In this document: piece after piece, positions 24,745 through 33,349 of the stretch
Position numbering within the stretch: position 1 is the first letter of the stretch
Layout: each line of letters starts with the position of its first letter
Assembly (NCBI RefSeq): GCF_016031615.1
Contig: NZ_JACYXC010000001.1
Coordinates: 3,658,001-3,722,000, forward strand
DNA length: 64,000 bases
Direction of reading: 5' to 3'
Origin: Streptomyces pactum
Lineage (GTDB): Bacteria; Actinomycetota; Actinomycetes; Streptomycetales; Streptomycetaceae
The notes under the pieces: model-generated
Told to the model about the DNA's origin: nothing
Databases searched by the model: none
What the model saw: only the letters and a program-made list of their open reading frames with translations
Translations under genes and position numbers: made by a program

Positions 24745-25443
24745 ATGAGCAGACGCTCCGGCATCCTGGAATTCGCCGTCCTCGGCCTGCTCCGAGAGTC
24801 GCCCATGCACGGCTATGAGCTGCGGAAACGCCTCAACACCTCGCTCGGGGTGTTCCGCGCCTTCAGCTACGGGAGCCTGTACCCCTGCCTCAAGACGCTG
24901 GTCGCCAACGGCTGGCTGGTCGAGGAGCCGGGGACCGCGGGGGAGGACGCCCTCGCCTCATCGCTCTCGGGCCGCCGGGCGAAGATCGTCTACCGGCTGA
25001 CGGCCGCGGGGAAGGAGCGCTTCGAGGAGCTGCTCGCCCACACCGGCCCGGACGCCTGGGAGGACGAGCACTTCGGCGTCCGCTTCGCCTTCTTCGGCCA
25101 GACCTCCCGCGATGTGCGCATGCGCGTGCTGGAGGGGCGGCGCAGCCGCCTGGAGGAGCGCCTGGAGAAGATGCGGGCCTCGCTGGCCCGCACCCGCGAG
25201 CGCCTCGACGACTACACCCTGGAGCTCCAGCGCCACGGCATGGAGTCGGTGGAGCGCGAGGTCCGCTGGCTGAACGAGCTGATCGAGAGTGAGCGGGCGG
25301 GGCGCGACCAGCGCGGTGATCCCGCCGCACCGGAGTCCCCCGGGCCCAGTGCCGGGGAACAGCACCGGTCAGAAGAGACGGGCGGCCTGCCCCGGCACCG
25401 GGGTGGTTCCCGGCCGGATCCGTCCGATGACACCACCAAGTGA
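24745..25443 (+). CDS. PadR family transcriptional regulator
   Basis: 232 residues. The N-terminal winged helix is typical of PadR: ILEFAVLGLLRESPMHGYELRKRLN, then SYGSLYPCLKTLVANGWL and the wing KIVYRLTAAGKERFEELL. A C-terminal helical domain with a coiled-coil part (RRSRLEERLEKMRASLARTRERLDDYTLELQ) follows, as in the larger PadR subfamily (PadR-s2). The last ~50 residues are disordered and polar. It is located just before the inositol-1-phosphate synthase gene (52-base gap), so it may regulate that gene besides itself. AAGGAAGG lies about 7 bases from the ATG. Confidence 0.9.
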   Translation: MSRRSGILEFAVLGLLRESPMHGYELRKRLNTSLGVFRAFSYGSLYPCLKTLVANGWLVEEPGTAGEDALASSLSGRRAKIVYRLTAAGKERFEELLAHTGPDAWEDEHFGVRFAFFGQTSRDVRMRVLEGRRSRLEERLEKMRASLARTRERLDDYTLELQRHGMESVEREVRWLNELIESERAGRDQRGDPAAPESPGPSAGEQHRSEETGGLPRHRGGSRPDPSDDTTK

Positions 25444-25494
25444 GCGCCTGCACTTCCGCAGGGCTCTGTCTAGTACGAACAGGGAGCAACCGGA

Positions 25495-26577
25495 ATGGGT
25501 TCGGTTCGCGTAGCCATCGTCGGTGTGGGGAACTGCGCCGCGTCGCTGGTGCAGGGCGTCGAGTACTACAAGGACGCCGACCCGAACAGCCGTGTGCCGG
25601 GTCTGATGCACGTGCAGTTCGGCGACTACCACGTCCGTGACGTGGAGTTCGTGGCCGCCTTCGACGTGGACGCGAAGAAGGTCGGCCTCGACCTCGCGGA
25701 CGCCATCGGCGCCAGCGAGAACAACACCATCAAGATCTGCGACGTTCCCACCACGGGCGTCACGGTGCAGCGTGGCCACACCCTGGACGGTCTGGGCAAG
25801 TACTACCGCCAGACCATCGACGAGTCCCCCGAGGCCCCCGTGGACGTCGTCCAGGTCCTCAAGGACAAGCAGGTGGACGTGCTCGTCTGCTACCTGCCGG
25901 TCGGCTCCGAGGACGCGGCGAAGTTCTACGCCCAGTGCGCCATCGACGCCAAGGTCGCGTTCGTCAACGCGCTGCCGGTCTTCATCGCCGGCACCAAGGA
26001 GTGGGCGGACAAGTTCACCGAGGCCGGCGTGCCGATCGTCGGTGACGACATCAAGTCGCAGGTCGGCGCCACCATCACGCACCGCGTGATGGCCAAGCTG
26101 TTCGAGGACCGGGGCGTCATCCTGGACCGCACCATGCAGCTGAACGTCGGCGGCAACATGGACTTCAAGAACATGCTGGAGCGCGACCGCCTGGAGTCCA
26201 AGAAGATCTCCAAGACGCAGGCCGTCACCTCGCAGATCCCCGACCGCGACATGGGCGAGAAGAACGTCCACATCGGCCCGTCCGACTACGTGGCCTGGCT
26301 CGACGACCGCAAGTGGGCCTACGTCCGCCTGGAGGGCCGCGCGTTCGGTGACGTCCCGCTGAACCTGGAGTACAAGCTGGAGGTCTGGGACTCCCCGAAC
26401 TCCGCCGGCGTCATCATCGACGCGCTCCGCGCCGCGAAGATCGCCAAGGACCGCGGCATCGGCGGCCCGATCCTCTCCGCCTCCTCGTACTTCATGAAGT
26501 CCCCGCCGGTCCAGTACTTCGACGACGAGGCCCGCGAGAGCGTGGAGAAGTTCATCAAGGGCGAGGTCGAGCGCTGA
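25495..26577 (+). CDS. ino1: myo-Inositol-1-phosphate synthase
   Basis: 360 residues, the usual length of the actinobacterial enzyme. It converts glucose 6-phosphate into 1L-myo-inositol 1-phosphate with enzyme-bound NAD, the first step toward mycothiol and phosphatidylinositol. The N-terminal Rossmann motif is VRVAIVGVGNCAASLVQGVEYY. The catalytic core includes the GDDIKSQVGATITHR segment and the lysine-rich NVGGNMDFKNMLERDRLESKKISKTQAV, both conserved in the family. AGGGAGCAACCGG precedes the ATG. The padR gene is 52 bases upstream and a strong terminator follows. Supply of mycothiol precursor links it to the thioredoxin genes in the same window. Confidence 0.96.
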   Translation: MGSVRVAIVGVGNCAASLVQGVEYYKDADPNSRVPGLMHVQFGDYHVRDVEFVAAFDVDAKKVGLDLADAIGASENNTIKICDVPTTGVTVQRGHTLDGLGKYYRQTIDESPEAPVDVVQVLKDKQVDVLVCYLPVGSEDAAKFYAQCAIDAKVAFVNALPVFIAGTKEWADKFTEAGVPIVGDDIKSQVGATITHRVMAKLFEDRGVILDRTMQLNVGGNMDFKNMLERDRLESKKISKTQAVTSQIPDRDMGEKNVHIGPSDYVAWLDDRKWAYVRLEGRAFGDVPLNLEYKLEVWDSPNSAGVIIDALRAAKIAKDRGIGGPILSASSYFMKSPPVQYFDDEARESVEKFIKGEVER

Positions 26578-26682
26578 GCACGCCCTCGGCCGCCGGGCGG
26601 ACCGGCACCACGGGTCCCCGTCCGGCCCGCGGCGCCGGCGCTCCCCGCTGACCGGCACCGCCCGGTCGGAACTTCCTGATCA

Positions 26683-26713
26683 CGGGCCCCCGGGTCACTC
26701 CCCCGGGGGCCCG
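26683..26713 (+). terminator. Terminator after ino1
   Basis: 12-bp perfect stem, CGGGCCCCCGGG at 26683-26694 and its complement at 26702-26713, with a 7-base loop. Confidence 0.75.
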
Positions 26714-26736
26714 CGGCATGTGTGAGGCTGAGCACC

Positions 26737-28011
26737 ATGCCCGTCGTACGTGATCTGCGCGTGCTGCTCCGGCTGCGCGACTTCCGGCGCCTGCTCGCCG
26801 TCCGGCTGCTGTCCCAGACGGCCGACGGCGTCTACCAGGTGGCCCTCGCCACGTACGTGGTCTTCTCCCCGGAGAAGGAGACCTCGGCGGCGGCCATCGC
26901 CTCCGCCATGGCCGTGCTCCTGCTGCCGTACTCGCTCCTCGGGCCGTTCGCCGGGGTGCTGCTGGACCGCTGGCGCCGCCGCCAGGTTCTGCTCCACGGC
27001 AACCTGCTGCGCGGCGCCCTCGCCGCGGGAACCGCCGTCCTCGTCCTCGCCGACGTGCCCGACTGGCTCTTCTACGCCTCCGCCCTGTCGGTGACCGCCG
27101 TCAACCGCTTCGTCCTCGCCGGCCTGTCGGCCGCCCTGCCCCGGGTGGTGCACGGCCCGGAGCGGCTGGTCATGGCCAACGCGCTCTCCCCGACCGCGGG
27201 GACCCTGGCGGCGACGGCCGGCGGCGGTCTCGCCTTCCTGCTGCGGCTCGCCGCCCCGGCCGGGGAGGCCGCCGCGGACGCCCTGACCGTGCTGTTCGGC
27301 GCGGTGGTCTACATCGCCGCCGCGCTCGCCACCCTGCGGATGTCCCCCGGGCTCCTCGGGCCGGACCCGAGCCAGGTGCGGCCCGGGCTGCTCCAGGTGC
27401 TGGCGAGCACCGCCCGGGGGCTCGCCGCCGGGCTGCGCCACCTGGGCCGGCGGCCGTCCGCCGCGCGCACGCTGGCCGCCATGACGCTGATGCGCTTCAA
27501 CTACGGGGCCCTCACCGTGATGGTGCTGATGCTCTGCCGGTACGCCTGGGGGAACGGTGACGAGGAGACCGGCGGGCTCGCCCTGCTGGGGCTCGCGGTG
27601 GCCGTCTCGGGCGCCGGGTTCTTCGCCGCCGCGGTGATCACCCCGTGGGCGGTGGGGCGGTTCGGCACCGTGGGCTGGATCGGGGTGTGCGCGGGCGGGG
27701 CGGCCGTCCTGGTGCCGGCCCTGGGGCTGCCGTTCCGGCCCGCGCCGATGCTGGCCGCGGCGTTCGTCCTCGGGCTCGCCACCCAGGGCGGCAAGATCGC
27801 CACCGACACCGCCGTCCAGGCCGCCGTGGACGACGCCTACCGGGGCCGCATCTTCTCCCTCTACGACGTGCTCTTCAACGTGGCCTTCGTGGGCGCCGCC
27901 GGGGTGGCCGCGCTGATGCTTCCCTCCGACGGCCGGTCCCCGGCCCTGGTGGTGACGGTGGCCCTCGTCTACGCCGCCGTCATCCCGGTCACCGGACTGC
28001 GCCGGCGGTGA
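26737..28011 (+). CDS. MFS transporter, 12 helices
   Basis: 424 residues, strongly hydrophobic, of the major facilitator group often annotated as macrolide/Bcr-type exporter. The loop after helix 2 contains LLDRWRRRQVLLHGN, the MFS motif A. Another conserved piece is QAAVDDAYRGRIFSLYDVLFN near the end of the second half, typical of the MefA/DUF894-like subfamily. Substrate unknown. The ATG at 26737 is preferred; the GTG at 26722 would add five residues. There is no clear Shine-Dalgarno, so the mRNA is probably leaderless. Convergent with the CCA enzyme gene; two parS sites lie in the space between. Confidence 0.85.
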   Translation: MPVVRDLRVLLRLRDFRRLLAVRLLSQTADGVYQVALATYVVFSPEKETSAAAIASAMAVLLLPYSLLGPFAGVLLDRWRRRQVLLHGNLLRGALAAGTAVLVLADVPDWLFYASALSVTAVNRFVLAGLSAALPRVVHGPERLVMANALSPTAGTLAATAGGGLAFLLRLAAPAGEAAADALTVLFGAVVYIAAALATLRMSPGLLGPDPSQVRPGLLQVLASTARGLAAGLRHLGRRPSAARTLAAMTLMRFNYGALTVMVLMLCRYAWGNGDEETGGLALLGLAVAVSGAGFFAAAVITPWAVGRFGTVGWIGVCAGGAAVLVPALGLPFRPAPMLAAAFVLGLATQGGKIATDTAVQAAVDDAYRGRIFSLYDVLFNVAFVGAAGVAALMLPSDGRSPALVVTVALVYAAVIPVTGLRRR

Positions 28012-28210
28012 GCCCCGTCGGCGGGGACGGAGACAGGGGCGGAGGTGGAGACGGAGGCGGAGGCGGTGAAGGCGGCGGGCCGGGGAACGGCCCCGCCCGC
28101 CCCGGGCCCGGTGAGGGCCGGGTGCGGCCGCCCGGTCCGGTGGCGGACGGCGAGCAGCAACACGAGAGCGACGGAACGACGGAAGAACACCGAGGGCGGC
28201 GCTCCCCGTG

Positions 28211-28224
28211 GTTTCACGTGAAAC
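28211..28224. promoter_or_regulatory. parS centromere site
   Basis: Exact GTTTCACGTGAAAC in the 282-bp gap between the convergent MFS and CCA-enzyme genes; its centre is 46 bp from the next copy. Confidence 0.93.
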
Positions 28225-28256
28225 ACCGCCCTCGGCGAGGCGCCCCGCCCTGCGGT

Positions 28257-28270
28257 GTTTCACGTGAAAC
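28257..28270. promoter_or_regulatory. parS centromere site
   Basis: Exact GTTTCACGTGAAAC, 24 bases before the end of the minus-strand CCA-enzyme gene. Confidence 0.93.
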
Positions 28271-28293
28271 ATCCGGGACGGACCTGCCCGCGT

Positions 28294-29781
28294 TCAGTCC
28301 CGGGACTGCTCCGCCCACCACTCCTTCAGGGCCGTGACCGCCGCGTCCCGCTCCATCGGGCCGTGCTCCATCCGCAGCTCCAGCAGGTGCTTGTACGCCT
28401 GCCCGACCTGCGGACCCGGCCCGATCCCGAGGATCTCCATGATCTCGTTGCCGTCCAGGTCCGGCCGGATGGCGTCCAGCTCCTCCTGCTCCTGGAGCCG
28501 TGCGATCCGCTCCTCCAGCCCGTCGTAGGCGCGGGCCAGCGCGTTCGCCTTCCTCCGGTTGCGGGTGGTGCAGTCCGAGCGGGTCAGCTTGTGCAGCCGG
28601 TCCAGCAGCGGCCCCGCGTCCCGTACGTACCGGCGCACGGCCGAGTCGGTCCACTCCCCGGTGCCGTAGCCGTGGAACCGCAGGTGGAGTTCGACCAGCC
28701 GGGAGACGTCCTTCACCAGCTCGTTGGAGTACTTCAGCCGGGTCATCCGGTACTTGGTCATCTTCGCGCCCACCACCTCGTGGTGGTGGAAGGAGACCCG
28801 GCCGTCCTTCTCGAAACGGCGGGTCTTCGGCTTGCCGATGTCGTGGAGGAGCGCGGCGAGCCGCAGCACCAGGTCGGGGCCCTCGTCCTCCAGGTCGATC
28901 GCCTGCTCCAGCACCGTCAGGGTGTGCTCGTAGACGTCCTTGTGGCGGTGGTGCTCGTCGCGCTCCAGCCGCAGCGCCGGCAGCTCGGGCAGCACCCGGG
29001 CCGCCAGCCCGGTGTCCACCAGCAGCCGCAGCCCCTTCCGCGGCTGCGACGCCAGCACCAGCTTGTTGAACTCGTCCCGCACCCGCTCCGCCGAGACGAT
29101 GTCGATCCGCTCGGACATCGCGGTCATCGCCGCGACCACCTCGGGCGCCACCTCGAAGTCCAGCTGGGCGGCGAAGCGCGCCGCCCGCATCATCCGCAGC
29201 GGGTCGTCGGAGAAGGACTCCTCGGGCGTGCCGGGGGTCCGCAGCACCCGGGCCGCCAGGTCCTCCAGGCCGTGGTGCGGGTCGATGAACTCCTTCTGCG
29301 GCAGTGCCACCGCCATGGCGTTGACCGTGAAGTCCCGGCGCACCAGGTCCTCCTCGATCGAGTCGCCGTAGGAGACCTCCGGCTTGCGGGAGGTCCGGTC
29401 GTACGCTTCCGACCGGTACGTGGTGATCTCGATCTGATAGTCCTGAACGGCCTCGGCGCCGGGCCCCCGCTTCCGGCAGCCCACCGTGCCGAAGGCGATG
29501 CCGACCTCCCACACCGCGTCGGCCCACGGCCGCACGATCCGCAGCACGTCCTGGGGCCGGGCGTCGGTGGTGAAGTCCAGATCGTTGCCGAGCCTGCCGA
29601 GCAGCGCGTCGCGTACGGACCCGCCGACCAGGGCAAGCGTGAACCCGGCCTCCTGGAAGCGACGGGCGAGATCGTCGGCGACGGGGGACACCCGCAGCAG
29701 CTCGCTCACCGCACGGCGCTGCGCCTGGCTGAGCTCGGTGGTCGGCTGCGGGGCAAGGCTGTCATTGTTGGCATTCGGCAC
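28294..29781 (-). CDS. CCA tRNA nucleotidyltransferase
   Basis: 495 residues. Adds or repairs the 3' CCA of tRNAs from CTP and ATP without a template. The nucleotidyltransferase head contains ALVGGSVRDALLGRLGNDLDFTTDA, with the GGxxRD and DxD metal motifs, then RRDFTVNAMA and the template motif EESFSDDPLRMMRAARFAAQ. A C-terminal HD domain (ALLHDIGKP, with HHHEVVGA) follows, as in actinobacterial PcnA-type CCA enzymes. GTG at 29781 is chosen because a TACCCT box lies 8 bases upstream, fitting a leaderless mRNA. The longer frame to 29946 has only low-complexity sequence. It is relevant to the tRNA-Ile at 61294, whose gene lacks a complete CCA end. Confidence 0.93.
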   Translation of the reverse strand: MPNANNDSLAPQPTTELSQAQRRAVSELLRVSPVADDLARRFQEAGFTLALVGGSVRDALLGRLGNDLDFTTDARPQDVLRIVRPWADAVWEVGIAFGTVGCRKRGPGAEAVQDYQIEITTYRSEAYDRTSRKPEVSYGDSIEEDLVRRDFTVNAMAVALPQKEFIDPHHGLEDLAARVLRTPGTPEESFSDDPLRMMRAARFAAQLDFEVAPEVVAAMTAMSERIDIVSAERVRDEFNKLVLASQPRKGLRLLVDTGLAARVLPELPALRLERDEHHRHKDVYEHTLTVLEQAIDLEDEGPDLVLRLAALLHDIGKPKTRRFEKDGRVSFHHHEVVGAKMTKYRMTRLKYSNELVKDVSRLVELHLRFHGYGTGEWTDSAVRRYVRDAGPLLDRLHKLTRSDCTTRNRRKANALARAYDGLEERIARLQEQEELDAIRPDLDGNEIMEILGIGPGPQVGQAYKHLLELRMEHGPMERDAAVTALKEWWAEQSRD

Positions 29782-30015
29782 AACAGGACAGGGTACGTGC
29801 CCGCAGGCCGGACGGCCTCCGCGTTCACCCCGTACCGCCACCCACCGACCATCGGGACACCATCCCGGCATCACCCGGTGCTCACCGGACGGATCGCGCC
29901 GATGTGATGGCGATCTTGTGTAACCCTCCGCAGCACGCCGCTCCACCCGGCATCGTTACGATGCGAGGACGCACATCACGACGACCACTGACGATGACGA
30001 GGGACGGGCGAGCGC

Positions 30016-32412
30016 GTGGCCGAGGCGGCAGAGTTCCCGGGGACCCCTTCTGCTCCTGCTCCTGCCCGGCGGTGGGTCCGACGGACCGCGGCACTGCTCG
30101 CGGGGGTGCCGCTGCTCGCCGGGCTGATTCACCTCCCCGCCGCCCCGGCCGCCCAGGCCCGGGCCCAGGCGCACGGCCAGCAGCAGGCCCGGCCCACCGG
30201 GTCCCGGACCGTGGACGTCGCGATCGCCTCCCTCACGCCCGCGGTTGTCACCGGAGACGGCACCGTCACGGTCACCGGCACCGTCACCAACGAGGGTGCC
30301 GCCACGGTGCGGGACGCCTATGTGGCGCTGCGGATCGGCCCGCTGAAGAACAGCCGTACCGCCATCGCCGACACCGCCCGGCGCAAGGGCTACGAGCCCT
30401 CGCTGGACGGCACCGAGATACGCGGCACCTACAGCAGGAGCATCGGCGAGCTGCGGGCCGGCGCCAGCCGCCCGTTCCGGCTCGCCGTCCCCACCGACCA
30501 GCTCAACCTCACCGACGCCGGCTCCTACCAGCTCGGCGTCTCGCTCACCGGGCAGACCTCCGAGCGTCCCTGGCCGCAGGTGCTGGGCATAGAGCGGACG
30601 TTCCTGCCCTGGCAGCCCTCCGCCGCGTCGAAGAAGACCCGGCTCACCTTCCTCTGGCCACTGATCACCACCACCCGTCTCACGGCGCGGACGGGCACCG
30701 ACGAACAGCAGAGCCCGATCTTCCGGGACGACACCCTCACGGCCGAGCTGAGCCCCGGGGGGCGACTGCACCAGCTGGTGACCCTGGGCAAGGACCTCCC
30801 CGTCACCTGGGTGATCGACCCCGACCTGCTCGCCACCGTGGACGCCATGACCAAGCCCTACGAGGTCGAGGCGGAGGACGACACCACCGTCCCCGGCAAG
30901 GGCGGCGAGGTGGCCGAGAAGTGGCTCGGCGAGCTGGAGCGGGCCGTGGCGGGCAAGGAGGTCGTGGCCCTCCCGTTCGCCGACCCCGACCTGGCCTCGC
31001 TCGCGCACCGCGGCAAGAACGTCTCCGGGTCCCTGAGCCACCTCCAGACCGCCACCGAACTCGCCTCGGTCACCGTGGAGTCCGTCCTGGGCGTCGAGGC
31101 GCGCACCGACTTCGCCTGGCCGGTGGACGGTGCGATCGACTCCTCGATCATGGACGTCGCCACCTCCGCCGGTGCCCGCAACGTCATCGCCCGCAGCGAC
31201 AGCCTCAAGGAGACCGGCGGGCTGCTCTACACGCCCAGCGCCGCCCGGCAGACCGGCGGCGGCAACACCGTGGTCGTCGCGGACGCCCGGCTCTCCACCT
31301 CCTTCGCCGGTGACATGTCGAAGGCGTCCAACCGCACCCTGGCCGTCCAGTGGTTCCTCGCCCAGACCCAGATGATCACCCGGCAGGCCCCGGAGAAGCA
31401 GCGCAGCATCCTGGTCGCCCCCCAGCGGATGCCCACCGCGCGTCAGGCCGAGGCCATGGCCGCGGCCCTGAAGTGCCTGTCCGGGGACCGCTGGAGCGTG
31501 CCGCAGGGGCTGCGGCAGACCGCCGCTGCCACACCGGACCCGGCCGCCACCCAGCGGCTGCCCGGGCGGAAGGCGTACAGCAGGACGCTGCGCGGCAGGG
31601 AACTGCCCACCGGGGCGTTCGACGACTTCAAGAAGACCAAGGCCGCCCTCGACCAGTTCGAGGAGATCCTCACCGCCCGGGACCGGGTCGTCACTCCCTT
31701 CGGCACCGCGATCCTGCGCGGGCTGTCCACCTCGTGGCGCGGCCGGCCGCAGGCCGCCGGCGACTTCCGGCACGCGGTGTCGAGCGATCTGGAGGTGCTC
31801 ACCGGCCACGTCAAGCTGATCCCCAAGTCCACCATCACGCTCTCCGGGCGCAGCGCCACCATCCCGGTCACCGTGCAGAACGGCCTGCTGCAGAGCGTCG
31901 ACGGCCTCCATCTGCGGCTGAGCTCCTCCCAGGACAACCGGCTCGCGGTGGGGGAGCCGCAGCCGATCCGGATCGAGGGCGGCCACAGCCAGTCCGTGAA
32001 GTTCGGCACCACCGCCAACGCCAACGGCCGGGTCCAGGTGACCGCCCAGCTCTACACCGCCGACAACCGGCCCTACGGCGCACCCATGCGGTTCGAGGTG
32101 AACGTCACCGAGGCCACCCAGACCGTCATCCTGGTCATCGCCGGCGGTGTGCTGCTGCTGGTCCTGGCCGGTCTGCGGATCTACCTCCAGCGCAAGCGCC
32201 GCGCAAACAGTGACGAGGGCAACAAGGACACCCCGGAGGACGACGGCGGAGAACGGGCAGGGGCCCGGGACACCGCCACCGACGAGGGCGAACAGGCGGG
32301 CGACGGCGGCACCACGGATGCCACCGTTCCGGGGCAGCCGAGTGACCTGACACCGGACACCGGTTCGCAAAGCCCTGAGCCATCCGGCTCAGGTGAGAAA
32401 GTGGACCATTGA
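30016..32412 (+). CDS. Large exported membrane-anchored protein of unknown function (DUF6049-like)
   Basis: 798 residues. An N-terminal signal/anchor (RRWVRRTAALLAGVPLLAGLIHLPAAPAA) leads to an extracytoplasmic part of ~650 residues, and a C-terminal helix (VILVIAGGVLLLVLAGLRIYL) is followed by a basic stop and an acidic cytoplasmic tail of ~75 residues. The first ~110 exported residues look like a beta-sandwich (VDVAIASLTPAVVTGDGTVTVTGTVTNEGAATVRDAYVALRI). The middle part (PVTWVIDPDLLATVDAM, VVALPFADPDLASLAHRG) resembles a glycoside-hydrolase/deacetylase-like barrel without recognised catalytic motif. It is directly upstream of murJ. The order CCA enzyme, this protein, MurJ, SigM is shared with mycobacteria (Rv3909 is the counterpart there). 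A role in wall assembly is inferred from position only. Confidence 0.82.
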   Translation: MAEAAEFPGTPSAPAPARRWVRRTAALLAGVPLLAGLIHLPAAPAAQARAQAHGQQQARPTGSRTVDVAIASLTPAVVTGDGTVTVTGTVTNEGAATVRDAYVALRIGPLKNSRTAIADTARRKGYEPSLDGTEIRGTYSRSIGELRAGASRPFRLAVPTDQLNLTDAGSYQLGVSLTGQTSERPWPQVLGIERTFLPWQPSAASKKTRLTFLWPLITTTRLTARTGTDEQQSPIFRDDTLTAELSPGGRLHQLVTLGKDLPVTWVIDPDLLATVDAMTKPYEVEAEDDTTVPGKGGEVAEKWLGELERAVAGKEVVALPFADPDLASLAHRGKNVSGSLSHLQTATELASVTVESVLGVEARTDFAWPVDGAIDSSIMDVATSAGARNVIARSDSLKETGGLLYTPSAARQTGGGNTVVVADARLSTSFAGDMSKASNRTLAVQWFLAQTQMITRQAPEKQRSILVAPQRMPTARQAEAMAAALKCLSGDRWSVPQGLRQTAAATPDPAATQRLPGRKAYSRTLRGRELPTGAFDDFKKTKAALDQFEEILTARDRVVTPFGTAILRGLSTSWRGRPQAAGDFRHAVSSDLEVLTGHVKLIPKSTITLSGRSATIPVTVQNGLLQSVDGLHLRLSSSQDNRLAVGEPQPIRIEGGHSQSVKFGTTANANGRVQVTAQLYTADNRPYGAPMRFEVNVTEATQTVILVIAGGVLLLVLAGLRIYLQRKRRANSDEGNKDTPEDDGGERAGARDTATDEGEQAGDGGTTDATVPGQPSDLTPDTGSQSPEPSGSGEKVDH

Positions 32413-32458
32413 GCACTGGTGGGGCCGATCCGGCCGCGGACGATGAGGTGGGGTAGCG

Positions 32459-33349
32459 ATGAACGCGCCGTACGACGGTGATCGCGGCCATGGCCCGGGT
32501 GAGAACCCGGCCGGCCCGGTCCCGCCGCATCCCGCCCCGTCCGGGCACTACCCGGAACCGCACCAGCAGGACCCGTACCTCGGCGACCCCCGGCAGGTCT
32601 CCTACGGGCAGCTGCCCTATGTGCAGGACCCCTACCTGCACGACCCCTACGTCACCGGGTCCTTCGAGCCGTACCCGTACCAGGACCCCTACGCCCACGA
32701 CCCGCTGACCGACGCGCTGTACGACCGGTCCGCCCATCCCCCGGCGCACGACGCCTACCGGACGGACACCCCCTCTACCAGCAGCCGCCGGCCCCCCGAA
32801 CGGCCCCGACCCCCGGGTGTGGGCCCCCGCCGCCCGCGCCCGAGCCGGACGGCGCCTCCCGGCACCTGCCCTACGGGGACGACCCGGCCGCCACCCAGTA
32901 CTTCGGCGTGGACGACCTGCTCGGCCGGTCCTCCGACGGCCACCGGCCCCCGGCCGAGCACGACGCCTTCGCCCACCTCTACCGCGACCAGCAATACCCG
33001 CAGCAGGGGCACCAGCAGCCCTACGGCCAGGAGCAGTACCCCCAGCAGTACGGTCAGCAGTACGGCCTGCCCGCGTACGGGCAGCCGGAGTACGCCCAGC
33101 CCGACCACGGGCAGCCGGAGTACGCCCCCGTCCCCTACGACGCCCCCCCACGGCCCGGCCCCGCACCAGCAGCCGTACCCCGGCCCGGACCAGCAGCAGC
33201 ACTACCAGGACCAGTACCCGCCGCAGCAGCAGTACCCGGCCGAGCAGCCACAGCAGGCTCCCCGGGCCGCTGCCCCCGGACGGCGGGCCCGGCCGCGCCT
33301 CCGGGCCCGCCCTCTCCCCCACAGCACCCCCCCACGGCACCCCCCATGA
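32459..33349 (+). pseudogene. murJ: Frameshifted N-terminal extension of MurJ (Gln/Pro/Tyr-rich)
   Basis: An ATG at 32459 with GAGGTGGGG upstream opens a Pro/Tyr/Asp-rich cytoplasmic extension (NAPYDGDRGHGPG...DPYLHDPY). Coding sense then jumps frames at C-runs. At 32769-32773 five Cs stand where six would keep frame; the sensible reading continues in frame 1 (PLYQQPPAP, later GVDDLLGRSSDGH and YRDQQYPQQGHQQPYGQ). At about 33133-33139 seven Cs stand where six are needed, and sense returns to frame 2 (HQQPYPGPDQQQHYQDQYPPQQQ). A third shift before 33346 is needed to reach the membrane core. Third-position GC supports each switch. Sequencing error in homopolymers is the simplest cause. The frame-2 stop at 33347-33349 overlaps an ATG at 33346 (ATGA). 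Confidence 0.65.

Noticed and set aside
26695..28272. Minus-strand frame of 525 codons with FHVKH and VSRET peptides
   Set aside because: Antisense to the MFS gene; these peptides are only translations of the parS palindrome.
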